From assembly GCA_961205875.1 (NCBI GenBank), contig OY540822.1:15564501-15628500 (forward strand): DNA of 64,000 nucleotides, in the 5' to 3' direction. Made by a program: the position numbers and the translations under genes. The DNA is from Sialis fuliginosa. Taxonomy: Eukaryota; Arthropoda; Insecta; Megaloptera; Sialidae. A model generated the notes under the pieces. It was not told where the DNA came from, did not search any database, and worked only from the letters and a program-made list of their open reading frames with translations. Position 1 is the first letter of the stretch. Each line of letters opens with the position of its first letter. Shown here piece after piece: positions 1-12,802 of this stretch.

Positions 1-424
1 ACCAGATAATTGAATATACAGAGGTGATTGTATAACAAATAAGAATACATCACTGTCAAAAGTTACATAAAAATAACAACACCCCTCAAACAAAAAACAC
101 AACATATCTATCTATATATATATATACTGAATTTTACCCCACCCACTTAATAAAAACCGAACTTGGAAGTTTTAATAACGGCAGATTTGACAGCCCTAAT
201 TCAAATATATAGATGTACTGGGACATTAGTTTGGTGAGTAGACCCTTCTCTCATGGGATTTATCCTGCAGTTACCAGATGGGGCATTTTTTCACAATACC
301 AATGTCTTTACTGTATACAGTGTAGTACTGGTACCTACTTATTTATTATGCAGTACCGTATTTAATATAAATCAGTTTAACACATACACATACACATAAA
401 TATGTCATGTGATTGTTAGTTATG

Positions 425-1423
425 CAGTGGCGAAGCGTCCATTTCTTTATGGGTAAATTAATACAAATATGTGTTTTCAGTTAATAAATAATTTTAAAAT
501 ATTATTAGAATATTCATCTTTCTGCGCAACCCAAACATTTTAATAAAAATAGCATTTAATATTACCTCTACGTCGATATTTCTATGACGAGTTGAAGTTC
601 ACTGCAGGAAATTTCACTAAAAAATTTCGAATTTTTGATTTCGTTAAAAGTATGTTTATTGTATAGAAAATGACGTGAAAATTTGTTTGGTTCAAACCGC
701 AGGTCTGTATCTCAAACCGTTCTCGAGATATAGCCTCTCAAAGTTTTAGTTTTTTCAAATTTTTGGAGAAAAAAGGCCATAACTTTTGAACGTGTGGTCA
801 AAATTGATTTTAGTTGGCGGATTTGGAATCAGCGTGTCAAAATCTATATAGTGACATGTATAATTCCTTAAAATTCGAAAAAAAAAATTTCGCGAAAAAT
901 CGAAAAAATTCAAAGGGGTATACCTTAAAAAAATGTCGATTTTTGACCAAATTTTTTTTGTTGGGTATTAAAGTATTATACATGTCATTATATAGATTTT
1001 GACACGCTGATTCCAAATCCGTCAACTAAAATCAATTCCGACTACACGTTCAAAAGTTATGGCCTTTTTTCTCCAAAAATTTGAAAAAACTAAAACTTTG
1101 AAAGGCTATATCTCGAGAACGATTTGAGATACAGACCTGCGGTTTGAACCAAACAACTTTTCACGTCATTTTCTATACAATAAACATACTTTTAACGAAA
1201 TCAAAAATTCGAAATTTTTTAGTGAAATTTCCTGCAGTGAATCGACTAAAATACAAGAAAATAAGACGTAGAATCATTTAGTTACTGTATAAACATATAA
1301 GAATTTATTTAAAAAAGTAAAAGCTTGCACTAAAGCTGTTTCATAACTAATTTTTTTTGTTAATGGGATGGGGAGGATTGACAAAATATGCTTCCCTTTT
1401 AAAAATGTCATGCCTCGCCACTG
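425..1423. mobile_element. Non-autonomous hAT-type element with perfect 8-bp target duplication
   Basis: The element is 999 bp and starts CAGTGGCGAAGCGTCCA. It ends TGCCTCGCCACTG, which read inverted is CAGTGGCGAGGCA, so the two termini form an imperfect inverted repeat. It is flanked on both sides by the same 8 bp, TAGTTATG (417-424 and 1424-1431). An 8-bp duplication with CA-GTG ends is the established signature of the hAT superfamily. No transposase reading frame is present, so it would have to be mobilised in trans. Its centre is a long foldback (599-1240) shared with the element at 44789-46140. Confidence 0.9.
599..1240. repeat. Long inverted repeat (foldback) inside the hAT-like element
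   Basis: The sequence from TCACTGCAGG (599) reads as the near-exact reverse complement of the sequence ending CCTGCAGTGA (1240). The arms are about 300 bp around a centre near 920. Because of the symmetry, small open frames on both strands (814-1002 + and 837-1025 -) encode near-identical peptides. They are consequences of the palindrome and not genes. A transcript through it would fold into a long hairpin. Confidence 0.92.
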
Positions 1424-2270
1424 TAGTTATGTATGTAACATATGTGTTCGAATTCGCGTTAACTCTACCAGTGTCTTTGCTAACTACTATACCGGGTGGA
1501 TAAAAAAAAACAACAAAAATTTACAAAAACATTGAACTCACAAAATTATAGCTGTAAAATTAAAATAGTTATGATACCTATAATCAAATATAAAAAATAT
1601 ATATAAAGTTTTTTTCATCTATACTGTAAGTTATAAATTTCACAAGATAATTGAGAATCGTAATTTATTATATATATTATTATATACATTTACAAATTCC
1701 TGAATAAATATTGTTTAAATGAACTATAATTTTACATAAATATACACTTCATTAAAATAGAAAATAACAAGAGTATTTAAGTTTTATGAAGTTTATTTGC
1801 AATTTTAATTCAAAAACGTAAAGTTTCTTAACAATTTATTTCCAAGTTACCATTTTATACATTTTGTTTGAAACATTTTATCAGAACATTGATGTAATTC
1901 AGTAAACATGTACCTTCGGGACCCACAATATTAGGTCCTTATTTTTAGTTCAGATTTTACAAATTATTATTATTTTATTTTTCATGAAAATCCAATTGTT
2001 TTCTGCTTAGTTATAAATTAAAGTGTTAATATATATATACATCTATATATTCAACGTTCTTTTCATATACATTTATATTAATTGAAATTTAATTTAATTG
2101 TGAACTTAGGAATGTAATTATATTTCAAGAGCAAAAAAAAACGTAAACGAACAGCGCAAAAATAAAATAAATAATAAAGTAGAGATAAAAAAACTCAATC
2201 TTGTCGTAAATTGATGTTTTTTTAATCTTTCTAAATGTAATAGTTTATTAAATACTTTTTTTATTTGTAG

Positions 2271-5200
2271 ATGTAGCCTACGTTCTGATTGCCAAGACGC
2301 AGCAAAGGATCCTCTTTATTGGATTAGCTATAAAAGTGGCCGCTGCACTACGATTACAACAGTGACCCCAAACCAGTTACAACGGACAACAGCCAGAACG
2401 GTAAATATTTTTTGTCTATTGTATCGAATTATTTATAAAATGTTTTTTTCAATTTTAATCAAGCAGGCAATTTTAAAAAAAAGTTTTCGTTCACAGTACT
2501 AAATAGTAATATCGTTCCACTTTAAAATGAATTTTTACTTTTTTTTCATTGAAATACACTTGTTTAAAGATTTTGTTATATTTGTACCTTAACTGTGTAA
2601 AAATATTAATTGCCTACTTAGTAATAGATTCAAAATTGTCATTTTTGGCACATTTAGGTTGGGATATTTTTGTTATAAATGTATCTGCATTTGAAAATTT
2701 TGTTGGATAATAAAAAATGTCAATATATTAGCGAGAAAAATTGAACCCCTTAACATTTATTAATTTTTTTGTAAAATATTTTATCTATTTTCCTAGATAA
2801 AAGTTATATAAAGAATCTATCACAGAAAAAAGTGCGTATTGATAAAAAATATACCACCATAAAGGAAATATATGTTGGAGAGAATTTATGAAAGGAAATA
2901 CCTATATTTTCATTTTGTTCATTTTATAACATAACTTTGAAAATTAGTTTCCATGTTGAAATTCTCTTTGCAATTTTTTATATCAATGTTTTTCATAAAA
3001 CATTTTAATAATGTTATATTTACATTTTACAAGTTTGGTGTTAAATTAATGTAGTAATATGTATTATATGAGCGTTCTTTTACTTTAGAAACTTTCATTA
3101 CCTTATTTATATGTAATATTAGTCACATTTACTTTATATACAGGTGATTAAAAACATAATATACCACTTTCAAAATGATCGCTTTTTAAATAAAAAAAGC
3201 AAAATAGTCGATTAAAAAAAAACTGTTATGAAGCGAACTATTTATATGTATGTATTGTAAACCATTTCTATACAGAATTATCATATTGTACTTGAATTCA
3301 TAAAACGGATTGTGTATTGGAAATAGCATTTGCTTGATTATTAATCTACATGTGATCAAAAGTAATTGCAGTAATGCAGTCTGTGGTTCGACATTTAAAT
3401 ATTAAATTACATTGTTCACATTTACTTCTAGTTTCCAATAAATGGAGTCAATTAAAACCACTATTTTGTCATTGTCATACATATTAATAATGAATTTGAT
3501 TTTCGATATTTGTTACTAATTAAAAAGTCTTCATTATTCGTATTAATCAAATAAAAAGCATATCGATGGATTAATTCTAATATATCGTAACGCTCAAATT
3601 AAAACATTTAAAAATATTTTTAACTCAATTTGATTTTTAACTAATTTTCATAGTAGAATGAGATTTTGAAAATTACGCTAGTTAATTGAATTGAATCCTA
3701 TCAGCAAGATTAGATTAATTATCCATGCTAATTTAGAATATATGCATTAATATTATTGGTTCCTATCTATACTGATTGATTCTGCAATAATAATTAAATT
3801 AGTAAGATAAAAACAATGTTTGTATTTTGTATTCAACCAATAAATAATAAATGCATTATTTCAGTTGGAATTGGTGATTGAAAATCTTCCAACATTATCC
3901 GGCCAATTTCTATGTGCTTTTACCGCTCTGGACAAAACACTGATTACGAACGCTACGCGGAAGCCCTATGGAGTCAATTGTACCACGCCAAGAACAGATG
4001 CTTTGCCTTCAATACCTCCCGGACAGCGTAAGTACTGTACATAGTTAGTTTTCAGTTTTAACCTACCCAAAATTATTTATTTAACTAAAAAAACACGAAA
4101 TTTATTCAACAAACATAAACATCGGTATGGAGAACCATACATGACTTCCATGTTCTTTCTATCTTTTTAAATAATTTTTAAATATGAATTTTTTGAAAAA
4201 ATATTTTATTTATATAACCTACTACTATGAATATAAATTTCGTAATACATAAAAAACATATATACTTACGACGGTTACAGCTGTTATTGCCATTTTTATA
4301 TAAATATAATCTAATTTTCTAATGTTCAAAACATAATACACATTCGTAGAACAACTAATTTGACAATCTGAATTTAGTTGCATTTGTTTCCAAGGCAACA
4401 TGAATTAATGACGTATTAATTAGTATTTAAAATTCAAATTTTAAGTGTGTTTTTCACCCCTTTAATGGCTGTTTAGGCACGTACAAATAATAAATGTCCC
4501 TTAGATTCAATTGAACTGCAAATGTACCAAGTCTTATCAAAATTAGTGAGATAATACTCGCATTAAATTAACTTTTCTTTACGTTTTGAAGTTAGTACAA
4601 TCAGAATTTGTCATTTTCTCGGACACGATTTTTCGATGGTATTACAATACTTCCATTTCTTTCAGAACATGGAAGTAAAAATCAAAACAATCGATTTCTG
4701 GCTCCATTATTATTAAACAAGTATTGATTTTTTATTATGAATATGTCAATATTTCCTTAATGTCTTAAAGTAGTCACATTTTTGATGTCTCATGTTGTCA
4801 ATATAAAATATAACATATGATGATTTTCTTTATATCAAACCACACCTATTAACTGAACGAAGTAATTTTTTATTTTGACATGAAATAATTTTTAACGACA
4901 AGGCGTCGTAAAGCATAAAGGAAACATGTTTGTTATATATATACAACTTTAGGAAAGAGGTGCATGTTTTTTTTGATAATTATGTTTTACAAAGAAAAAT
5001 TATACTGTGTATTTGTACAGTTCTATTATTTTTATTATGCTTAATATTTTCTTGTTTGAATTATATTAAGTTATTTAGGTATTGATTATTTAAAAAAAAA
5101 CTTGTTTTAATAATATTTTACATGGTTAATCAAAAAAAATAATTCAATATTAAATTTTTAACCCCCTTTTACAAAAAAATGGATTTAAATTTTATTTTTA

Positions 5201-8200
5201 CTATATATGTGTGTATTAAATTTTAAACTATCTAAAAGCAGTGGTGATTGGTATACAAATTAATAACGATTTAACACAGACGTGGTCGAAGAATTATCCC
5301 GAATACGGGCCTGTACGTGTGTTATTAAGTTTGCGTGTAAAATATCCTTTGTAATTAAAAATAACGATTGCGAACGTTTAAAATATTTTGTGTTTAATAT
5401 ACTAATTGTAGATTTTTTTTTGTGCCACGGCTGAAGTAGGAAGTATGACAACATTAGTCCAGACAGTGGGAGATAGGAATTACTTCAACTGTGTAATGTT
5501 TCTAATAAATGACAATTGTAGTTGTATCAGTGTGTGGGCCGAAATTCTTTCGGGTGGGACTCACTTCATTCTGTTTAAGTCAATTTTATTATTTATTGCT
5601 TCACTGGAGTTTACTGAATCAAAACAATATTTTTAAATGGTTGAAATGTTGTTAGACTAACCCAAGGACCGGTGTTTATTTTATTTACTTATTATTTTTC
5701 TTAATGATACCATTTAGAAAAAAAATTCATGATGTCATAATTAAGTAATTTTGTTTTTCTGAAAACTTGAATTTAAAATATCATGAACCCTTAATTTAAT
5801 GATTGCTTTAAGAATTTTTTAATTGGTATATTTTTGTTTAATTGCGATCCTTTTGAAAAAAAAAATATAAAGAAAAAAAACTGTTATTTTTGACTTTATC
5901 ATTATACAATTATATTCTAAACGAGTCATATAATTTTTTTAAATTGAGTTTGTTGTAATTTTATTACTCATATGCACCAGTACTTATCATTTTTAAACGA
6001 TGAGTCATTATTTTCTCTCTAATTTTAACTGCATCTTATCAAACTTTTATAACAATGAACTTGTTTCAACTTTAGTTTATTTTTTTATGTTAACATAAGA
6101 TAATGTATTGTTAATGTTAGATAAAAATTCTACACTAGATATTTATTAATGAGGGTTGTTATTGAAAGATTAATTATGTCCCTCGTGAATTATCTTCCTA
6201 TTTCAGCAGTCCTCAATCGGTTATATTACACAATAGAAAATCGATATTCTAATTTTATTCTTGATATAGATCTTGGCTTCTGGGTATAAACTAAGACTTG
6301 TTATAATAAAATATTGTATATTTTTTACAGATCATTTCACCGCAAAACTGTCGGTCCGAATGACTTCCGGTCCGGACTTTGTAGCTACAAATTTCACGTT
6401 TTTCGACTGCAACACTTACAGCTCTTGCACCAGGTGCGTGTCTTCTTCTTTTCCTTGCGATTGGTGCGTTGACGGACATAGATGTACCCACGACACCGCA
6501 GAGAACTGTCGTAACGACATTCTGGTAACCGGAGTCAGTCGGATAGGCCCGAGTTATAGATCAGGGCCGGCTTTCTGCCCGACTATCAATGCTACTGTCG
6601 GAAGGTCCCCTGAAATCCTGGTTCCATCCGGGATCAAGAAATCTATACGGGTCAAAGTGCATATCATTGGTCAGTTTATAGTCCAGACTAGGTTTGTCTG
6701 CCAGTTTAACATCGAGGGAAGGGTGACGAGTGTCAATGCGGCCCTCATTGGGGACACGATATACTGCGATCTCATGGAGTTCTCTTATACATCTAGGGCC
6801 CCTAATATCACGGCTACTTTTGCGGTTATTTGGGGCGGTTCGAAACCACTGGACAACCCAAGTAACGTACATGGTGAGTATTTATTTTATAATTAAATAT
6901 AACTGGGAGTTGACAACTTTTGCATTATTTTTCAGTTGTTATCTACAGATGCCGAGATATGGCCAATGATTGCGGTATGTGTCTGGCTCTTGCTGAGAAA
7001 TACGGTTGTGGTTGGTGTCAAAGTTCCGACAGATGTGAAGTTAAAGATCAGTGTGATAGAGGATCTGCAGTTTGGCTGAACAGAAATGAAACATGTCCGA
7101 ATCCAGCAATATTATCATTCAGCCCTCAACTTGGTCCGTGGGAGGGAGGGACAAACATTACAATTCAGGGAATAAATCTGGGAAAGAACTTTGAAGATAT
7201 TTATAACGGTGTTATAATAGCAGGTATCAACTGTCAGCCGTATAGAGAACTTTACGTTAAAACAAAAGAGATTGTTTGTAAAGTTGACGGTCCTGGATTA
7301 AATGAATACCGAAGTGGTCCAGTTGTAGTCAGAGTTGAAGATTACAGAGGTGAATCTAAACAGCATTTCCACTTTGTTGATCCCGTTATTGAAGGTATCA
7401 GTCCGAAAAATGGACCAAAATCAGGGGGTACAATGCTGAGGATTACTGGAAAGTTCATGAACGCTGGTAGTAATATTCAAGCATTTATTGATGACCTACC
7501 GTGTAAAATTGTATCGTAAGTATTGAATTTTTCTGTTTCATATCCGAATTAGAAAAATAAAATATAATAATTTTATTTTCAGAACTGATAAACACGAGGC
7601 TTTATGTAAAACAAGTGCATCTGCTTCGCATCGTTCTGGAAAACTGAAGATGACATTCGATAAAGGAGACAGATTTTATGAAAAAGAACTTTTTGAATAT
7701 GTAGAAGATCCCACAATTGAATCTGCTGAGTCTGGCGTAGCCGGACAAATCAAAATACCTAAAGGAATTGTTGCTGGAGGTATAAAAATATCAGTAACCG
7801 GAAAAAATCTAGCTTACATCCAAAATCCACAGATGTATGTTTATTACGAACAGAAAATGTTTGTTAGTGTAAGTATATTTGTTTGTTTTATTATTTATTA
7901 ATTTAATAATTAACTTTTGATTGTATATTTACAGCAATGCTCGATATTGAGTAACACAAATATGGCTTGTGATTCACCTGCAATTGAAGCAGATGATTCT
8001 AAATTAGACCCGGAAAAACCTCTGGAATTGGAATATGGATTCAGAATGGATAACGTTTTAGGTGTTCAGAATTTATCAGTACGTGCAGGTTATAATTCAT
8101 TTTTGCTTTACCCGAATCCGATGTACGACAAGTTTGAAGAAGATGTCAAATATTACAAATCGGATTATTTGACAATAAACGTAAGTATTTAAAATAAACA

Positions 8201-11200
8201 ATATGTAAAATATATAACTGATTCTTATTATTCTTTCAGGGACAACATTTAGACCGGGCTTGCCAAGAATCTGACGTGGTTGTGCAAATTGGTAACAGCT
8301 ATTGCAATGTAACATCTTTATCAAGGCAGCAACTGACTTGTCGGCCGCCGGAAACGCAACCATTAGCGATAGATGAAAACGGGGAACCTACTGATCAAGA
8401 ACTGCCTGAAGTTGTGGTGACCGTCGGGGGGACGCTTAAGTTTAAAATAGGGAAACTATCTTATGCCTCTCCGACGGGACAAGATGGGCCTCTTTCTAAT
8501 CCTGCGATGTTCGGTGTCATAGCTGGTATTTCAATTCTCGTTATAATTATTGTGGCATTCTTAGTGGCATATCAGAGGAAATCCACGGAGAGTAACAGAG
8601 TGCTGAAGAATATGCAGGAACAAATGGATATATTGGAGTTGAGAGTCGCGGCAGAATGCAAAGAAGGTAAATATATTATATGATATTCTCTAAGAGAAAG
8701 AGTTTGTTTGTATATTATGCAAACCTAAGGTTATTTAAATCATATTTCAAAATGTAATTCTAAACCATAGGAAAAAATAGAAATTTGAACATATGTAATA
8801 TTACATAACCTAATTGTTATTTAATATATTTTTTATTATGTTCACAGCTTTTGCAGAGTTACAAACTGAAATGACAGATCTTACCGGAGACTTGACTTCT
8901 GGAGGTATTCCGTTCCTTGACTACAGGACTTATGCAATGAAAATCTTGTTTCCAAACATAGATGATCATGTTGTGCTCCAATGGGAACGGCCAGAGCTTT
9001 TACGAAAAGAAAAAGGATTAAGATTGTTTGGGCAACTGATTATGAATAAAACATTTTTATTACTTTTTATTAGGACTTTGGAAAGTAATAGATATTTTTC
9101 AATGCGTGATAGGTAAGTAATTGTGTTTTATGTAAATGTAAGATTATAGTGAGTATCGTTTTATTTATTGTTTGTAGAGTAAATGTAGCTTCGCTTATAA
9201 TGGTAACGCTTCAAAGCAAGATGGAATATTGCACGGATATTTTGAAAACCTTACTGGCAGAACTGATTGAGAAGTGTATGGAAGGTAAGAGCCATCCAAA
9301 GTTGTTACTGAGGAGGACTGAAAGTGTGGCAGAGAAAATGCTAAGTGCGTGGTTCACATTTTTACTATACAAGTTTTTGCGTGAATGTGCTGGCGAACCC
9401 CTGTATATGTTATTCCGAGCAATGAAGCAGCAAGTTGATAAAGGTCCCGTAGATTCTATTACTTCTGAGGCCAGGTATTCTCTGAGTGAAGAAAAGCTAA
9501 TACGACAATCAATTGATTTTAAGGCAATAGTAAGTTTCAACATAAACTGTAATCAATTTAAATAACTTAGGTAACATATAAAATTTGTTTTTCAGACGGT
9601 TTATGTGTCTATCTCGCAACAGACGGTATCTGTCAGTGGTATCGATACTGAAAACGTTCCTGTTAAAGTGTTAGACTGTGATACGGTAACGCAAGTCAAG
9701 GAGAAAGCACTGGATCAAATATACCGTGCTACTCCTTACTCGCAACGGCCACGTAAGGACGATTTAGATTTAGGTAAGTGATACTTGATGTTACTGATAT
9801 AGATCTGACAATCTTAACTGTAATGTTTATTTCACAGAATGGAGAACAGGTACATCAGGCCGTCTTATTCTTTACGATGAAGATAGTACAACGAAAACCG
9901 AAAGTGAATGGAAGAAACGCAACACGCTTAATCATTATCGCGTCCCGGATGGAGCCTGTCTAAATCTTGTCTCCAAGCAGAGCTCCATCTATAATCTCAG
10001 TATTCTGTCCGAAAAGAATGATAAATCACACAAGTATGTTTACAATTATTTTTTAGAAACATTCAATGGCTACTAATAAATAATTTAGAGTGTCCACTTT
10101 TTGGAAATTCAGGAAAACCTGAAGTGCTCAGGGAAAGTCAAATCTCTGGATTAGAAAGAATAATACAAAAACATTACTAAAAAAATAATAATATAAATAT
10201 TTAAAGTTGAGTAATTTGAAAAATCCTGATAATTATTGTTTCAGATACGAGACATTAAATTTGAGTAAGTTCAGTTCTGCAAGTCCTCCACTATCCCGTG
10301 CCACTAGTCCACTGAATCATGATCAGGAGCAAGGAATCAAAGTGTGGCATTTAGTAAAACATCACGACAATGACGCTCAGAAAGAAGGTGAAAGAGGCAA
10401 CAAAATGGTATCAGAGATCTACCTGACACGTCTGCTGGCGACTAAGGGCACATTGCAGAAGTTTGTTGATGACTTGTTCGAGACAATCTTCAGTACGGCT
10501 CACAGAGGTTCAGCGTTACCACTTGCTATCAAATACATGTTTGACTTCCTTGATGATCAAGCTCTGCAACACGGCATCACAGACCCGGAGGTGGTGCATA
10601 CGTGGAAGAGTAACTCGCTACCTCTGCGCTTCTGGGTCAATCTGATCAAGAATCCAAACTTTGTGTTTGACATTCACAAGTCTAACATTGTTGACTCTTG
10701 TCTGTCAGTTGTCGCCCAAACATTCATGGATTCGTGTTCGACGTCAGATCACAGGCTTGGTATGTGTATCCCAACAAAAGTTATTAAATTTAGTTCAGAT
10801 ATAATTCAAAAATAATTTGAATATATATGTATTTAAAGTAATAGAAATAATCAGAAAAACAAAGTAGAAAACTTTTTATTAACATAATACAGTACAGTAT
10901 TATACATTTAGAAATTATTGAGTGAGTAAATATAGAAACATTAACATTACTTAAATTGTTTATTTTTGTATCAATTGTTTTATTAAAAAATAAGAGTGAG
11001 TGAAGTGATGATGTGTGTTTTTGATTTGCAGGCAAAGATTCACCAAGCTCCAAGTTGCTGTACGCCAAAGACATCCCATGCTACAAGGAGTGGGTGGAAC
11101 GCTACTATTCAGATATAAAGATGATGCCAGCCATCTCAGACCAGGACATGAACGCGATGCTCGCAGAGGAGTCTAGGGTAAGAGTGCGTGCACGTAGACC

Positions 11201-11422
11201 AGTATGTGCGACGTTCTTTACTTATATTATCGGTTTATATTTCAGCTTCATACGACCGAGTTCAACACAAACTGTGCACTGCACGAACTGTACACGTACG
11301 CGATGAAGTACAACGAACAGCTGACGGTGACGTTGGAGGAAGACGAGTTCTCGCAAAAACAACGACTTGCCTATAAGCTGGAGCAGGTGCATAACATCAT
11401 GGCGGCAGAGTGCAACCCGTGA
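2271..11422 (+). CDS. PlexA: Plexin A (3' part: PSI1 end to C-terminus)
   Basis: Semaphorin receptor of the plasma membrane. There are fourteen exons: 2271-2400, 3865-4027, 6331-6873, 6936-7515, 7583-7868, 7935-8180, 8240-8666, 8848-9112, 9178-9529, 9596-9773, 9838-10033, 10245-10759, 11032-11177, 11246-11422. All junctions are GT-AG and stay in frame, giving 1,400 residues after a split first codon. Fragment residues 1-43 end PSI1. Cys-rich PSI2 (about 122-160) and PSI3 (about 280-325, with GCGWC) follow, then several IPT folds (about 326-735). A transmembrane helix spans about 738-760. A 640-residue cytoplasmic RasGAP/RBD region follows. The GAP motifs FSMRDR and LPLRFWVN keep the catalytic arginines, and [20 protein letters not shown] is intact. 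Similarity to vertebrate PLXNA and length favour class A over B (inference). The sema domain lies upstream of the window. Confidence 0.95.
2401..3864 (+). other. Plexin intron, no other content seen
   Basis: GT-AG intron (donor GTAAAT, acceptor TTTCAG) between the PSI1-ending exon and the next. It is strongly AT-rich with scattered homopolymers. I see no open frame, RNA gene or flanked mobile element. Confidence 0.8.
4028..6330 (+). other. Plexin intron with a less AT-rich core
   Basis: GT-AG intron (GTAAGT...TTACAG). Most of it is AT-rich and featureless. About 5250-5640 is more balanced in composition and carries two short open frames of 63-64 codons on opposite strands (5260-5454 - and 5445-5636 +). 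Neither has a recognisable domain, splice context or codon pattern that supports coding. It could be an old repeat or a non-coding element. Confidence 0.6.
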
Positions 11423-12802
11423 TGTCACGAAGTCGCCTGCTAGATTGTGCACGTGTGTGTTTGCGCGATCATAAGTGTCGGGACGTAAATACACCTAATA
11501 TACCTAATGGTACTAAATGTTCTAATCCTAAATGAATTTGCTCATGATGTGTGCATTCGATGTCAAATAACATAAAACACTGATAATGTTCGATGTAACT
11601 TTGTTTTTATTAAGTGGACGGGTCGTGGATATAATATTAGCTGTCGATGTACTATATGTGATGTTCGGTGTTGGGGCCGCCGCACGAGACAACCGCTGCT
11701 TTGTTGTGCTGTACTCACGTCGTTTTATATTTTCCTGCGTTTCGTATCCGACATCCGATCGATACGCCTACACGCCGGACGTCGACGGATGCCGGCGCCG
11801 ATCTCGGACGTATCGTACATGTGTGTGGATAATTGTTTATACTTTACATGTAAATGTCAGTTTCGTTGGCGCGGCCGGGAGGGGACAGGTCTCGAGGCCT
11901 GTCTTCACCCGACCCTCCTGCCGCAGACGTCGCTCGCGTTACCGTTTGGTTTTGTCACCGGTATCTCTGGTGTTCTTTTACAGATCGAATACTTTGCAAG
12001 TTGATATTATGTACCTATGTAATGATTTTTCAAACAGTAATAATAAAATTGTCTTTCGATCTGAAAAATAAAAACAAATGATCAAAAGAGGTAATGCTTA
12101 TTTATTCACTCTGTAATCCATATCCACCGTATTCTGTGTGCGATAGACGGATCGCTATCATATTGTATTTAAGCATATGATTTAATAATGTTGTGATTTA
12201 CTGTGAAAATACATATTCGTACAAATACAAATTAAGGAAACTTTTTATATTTGTTTGTTTGTATACTACATACTTCTTCCATCTACATGTCATTGTGTAG
12301 ACTACATACACATAAGTGTGTGTGCGTGTACATTATACATGCATGCACGCACACGTATATGTACTCTTTTATATTCGTGTTAGAAGATTCTCTACTCTAC
12401 TCATTTCACTTACTCATCACCATTCTCTTCTCTATAATAATATGGTTTATATTTGTTTGGCAGAATGCAGAGCTGTTGCCATAGTTACAGTTACTGCCAC
12501 TGCCACTTCAACTTGGATAATAATTGATCAAACATTGTGTTTCTTTTCTTGTAACATTACATTCCATTCCATTCCATTCTGTCTGTTCTGTTCTGTATCT
12601 TACATTTCTGATACTGTCAATGTTTATCACAGTCATTTTTAGTATAATATAATATATTATATATACATATTAGTATTAATTTATAAATATGTAACATTTT
12701 ATCTTTTCCAATATCAGTATTTTTATCTTGTAAAATAAACTTCAATATAAACTACAATTTTGTTCAGTATCAACTAGACAATCTATATTCTAATAGGATG
12801 TA
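11423..12802 (+). other. Plexin 3' UTR and short intergenic gap
   Basis: After the plexin stop the first 600 bp are noticeably richer in G+C than the surroundings, which suits a transcribed 3' UTR. Two polyadenylation signals occur at 12042-12072. From about 12300 to 12360 there is a CA/TG-type dinucleotide-rich patch, and near 12560-12600 are short (ATTCC)n and (TGTTC)n runs. The open frames seen here have no domain and are not credible genes. The next gene begins at 12803. Confidence 0.7.
12042..12072 (+). terminator. Polyadenylation signals of the plexin gene
   Basis: Two AATAAA hexamers, at 12042-12047 and 12067-12072, lie about 620-650 bp after the plexin stop codon. They are the first strong candidates downstream on this strand. 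Usage is inferred. Confidence 0.55.

Larger units (their letters stand above)
1..2270. other. Upstream intron of the plexin gene
   Basis: This stretch precedes the first plexin exon in the window and ends with a pyrimidine-rich acceptor (TTATTTGTAG) at 2261-2270. Because the first exon starts inside the PSI1 domain, the region is best read as intron of the same gene; the sema-domain exons must lie further left. It is AT-rich, with a TATA microsatellite near 111-126, and carries one complete hAT-like element (425-1423). I see no exon-like coding in the remainder. Confidence 0.75.

Noticed and set aside
814-1025. Two overlapping open frames on opposite strands with near-identical peptides
   Set aside because: They are produced by the palindrome of the hAT-like element: the same arm is read in both directions. 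No domain or splice support.
9211-9543. 110-codon minus-strand frame under a plexin GAP exon
   Set aside because: Antisense shadow of a strongly conserved coding exon.
11586-12071. 161-codon open frame after the plexin stop
   Set aside because: It lies in the 3' UTR, overlaps the polyadenylation region, has low-quality Cys/Arg/Tyr-rich composition and no domain. The higher G+C of the UTR keeps the frame open.
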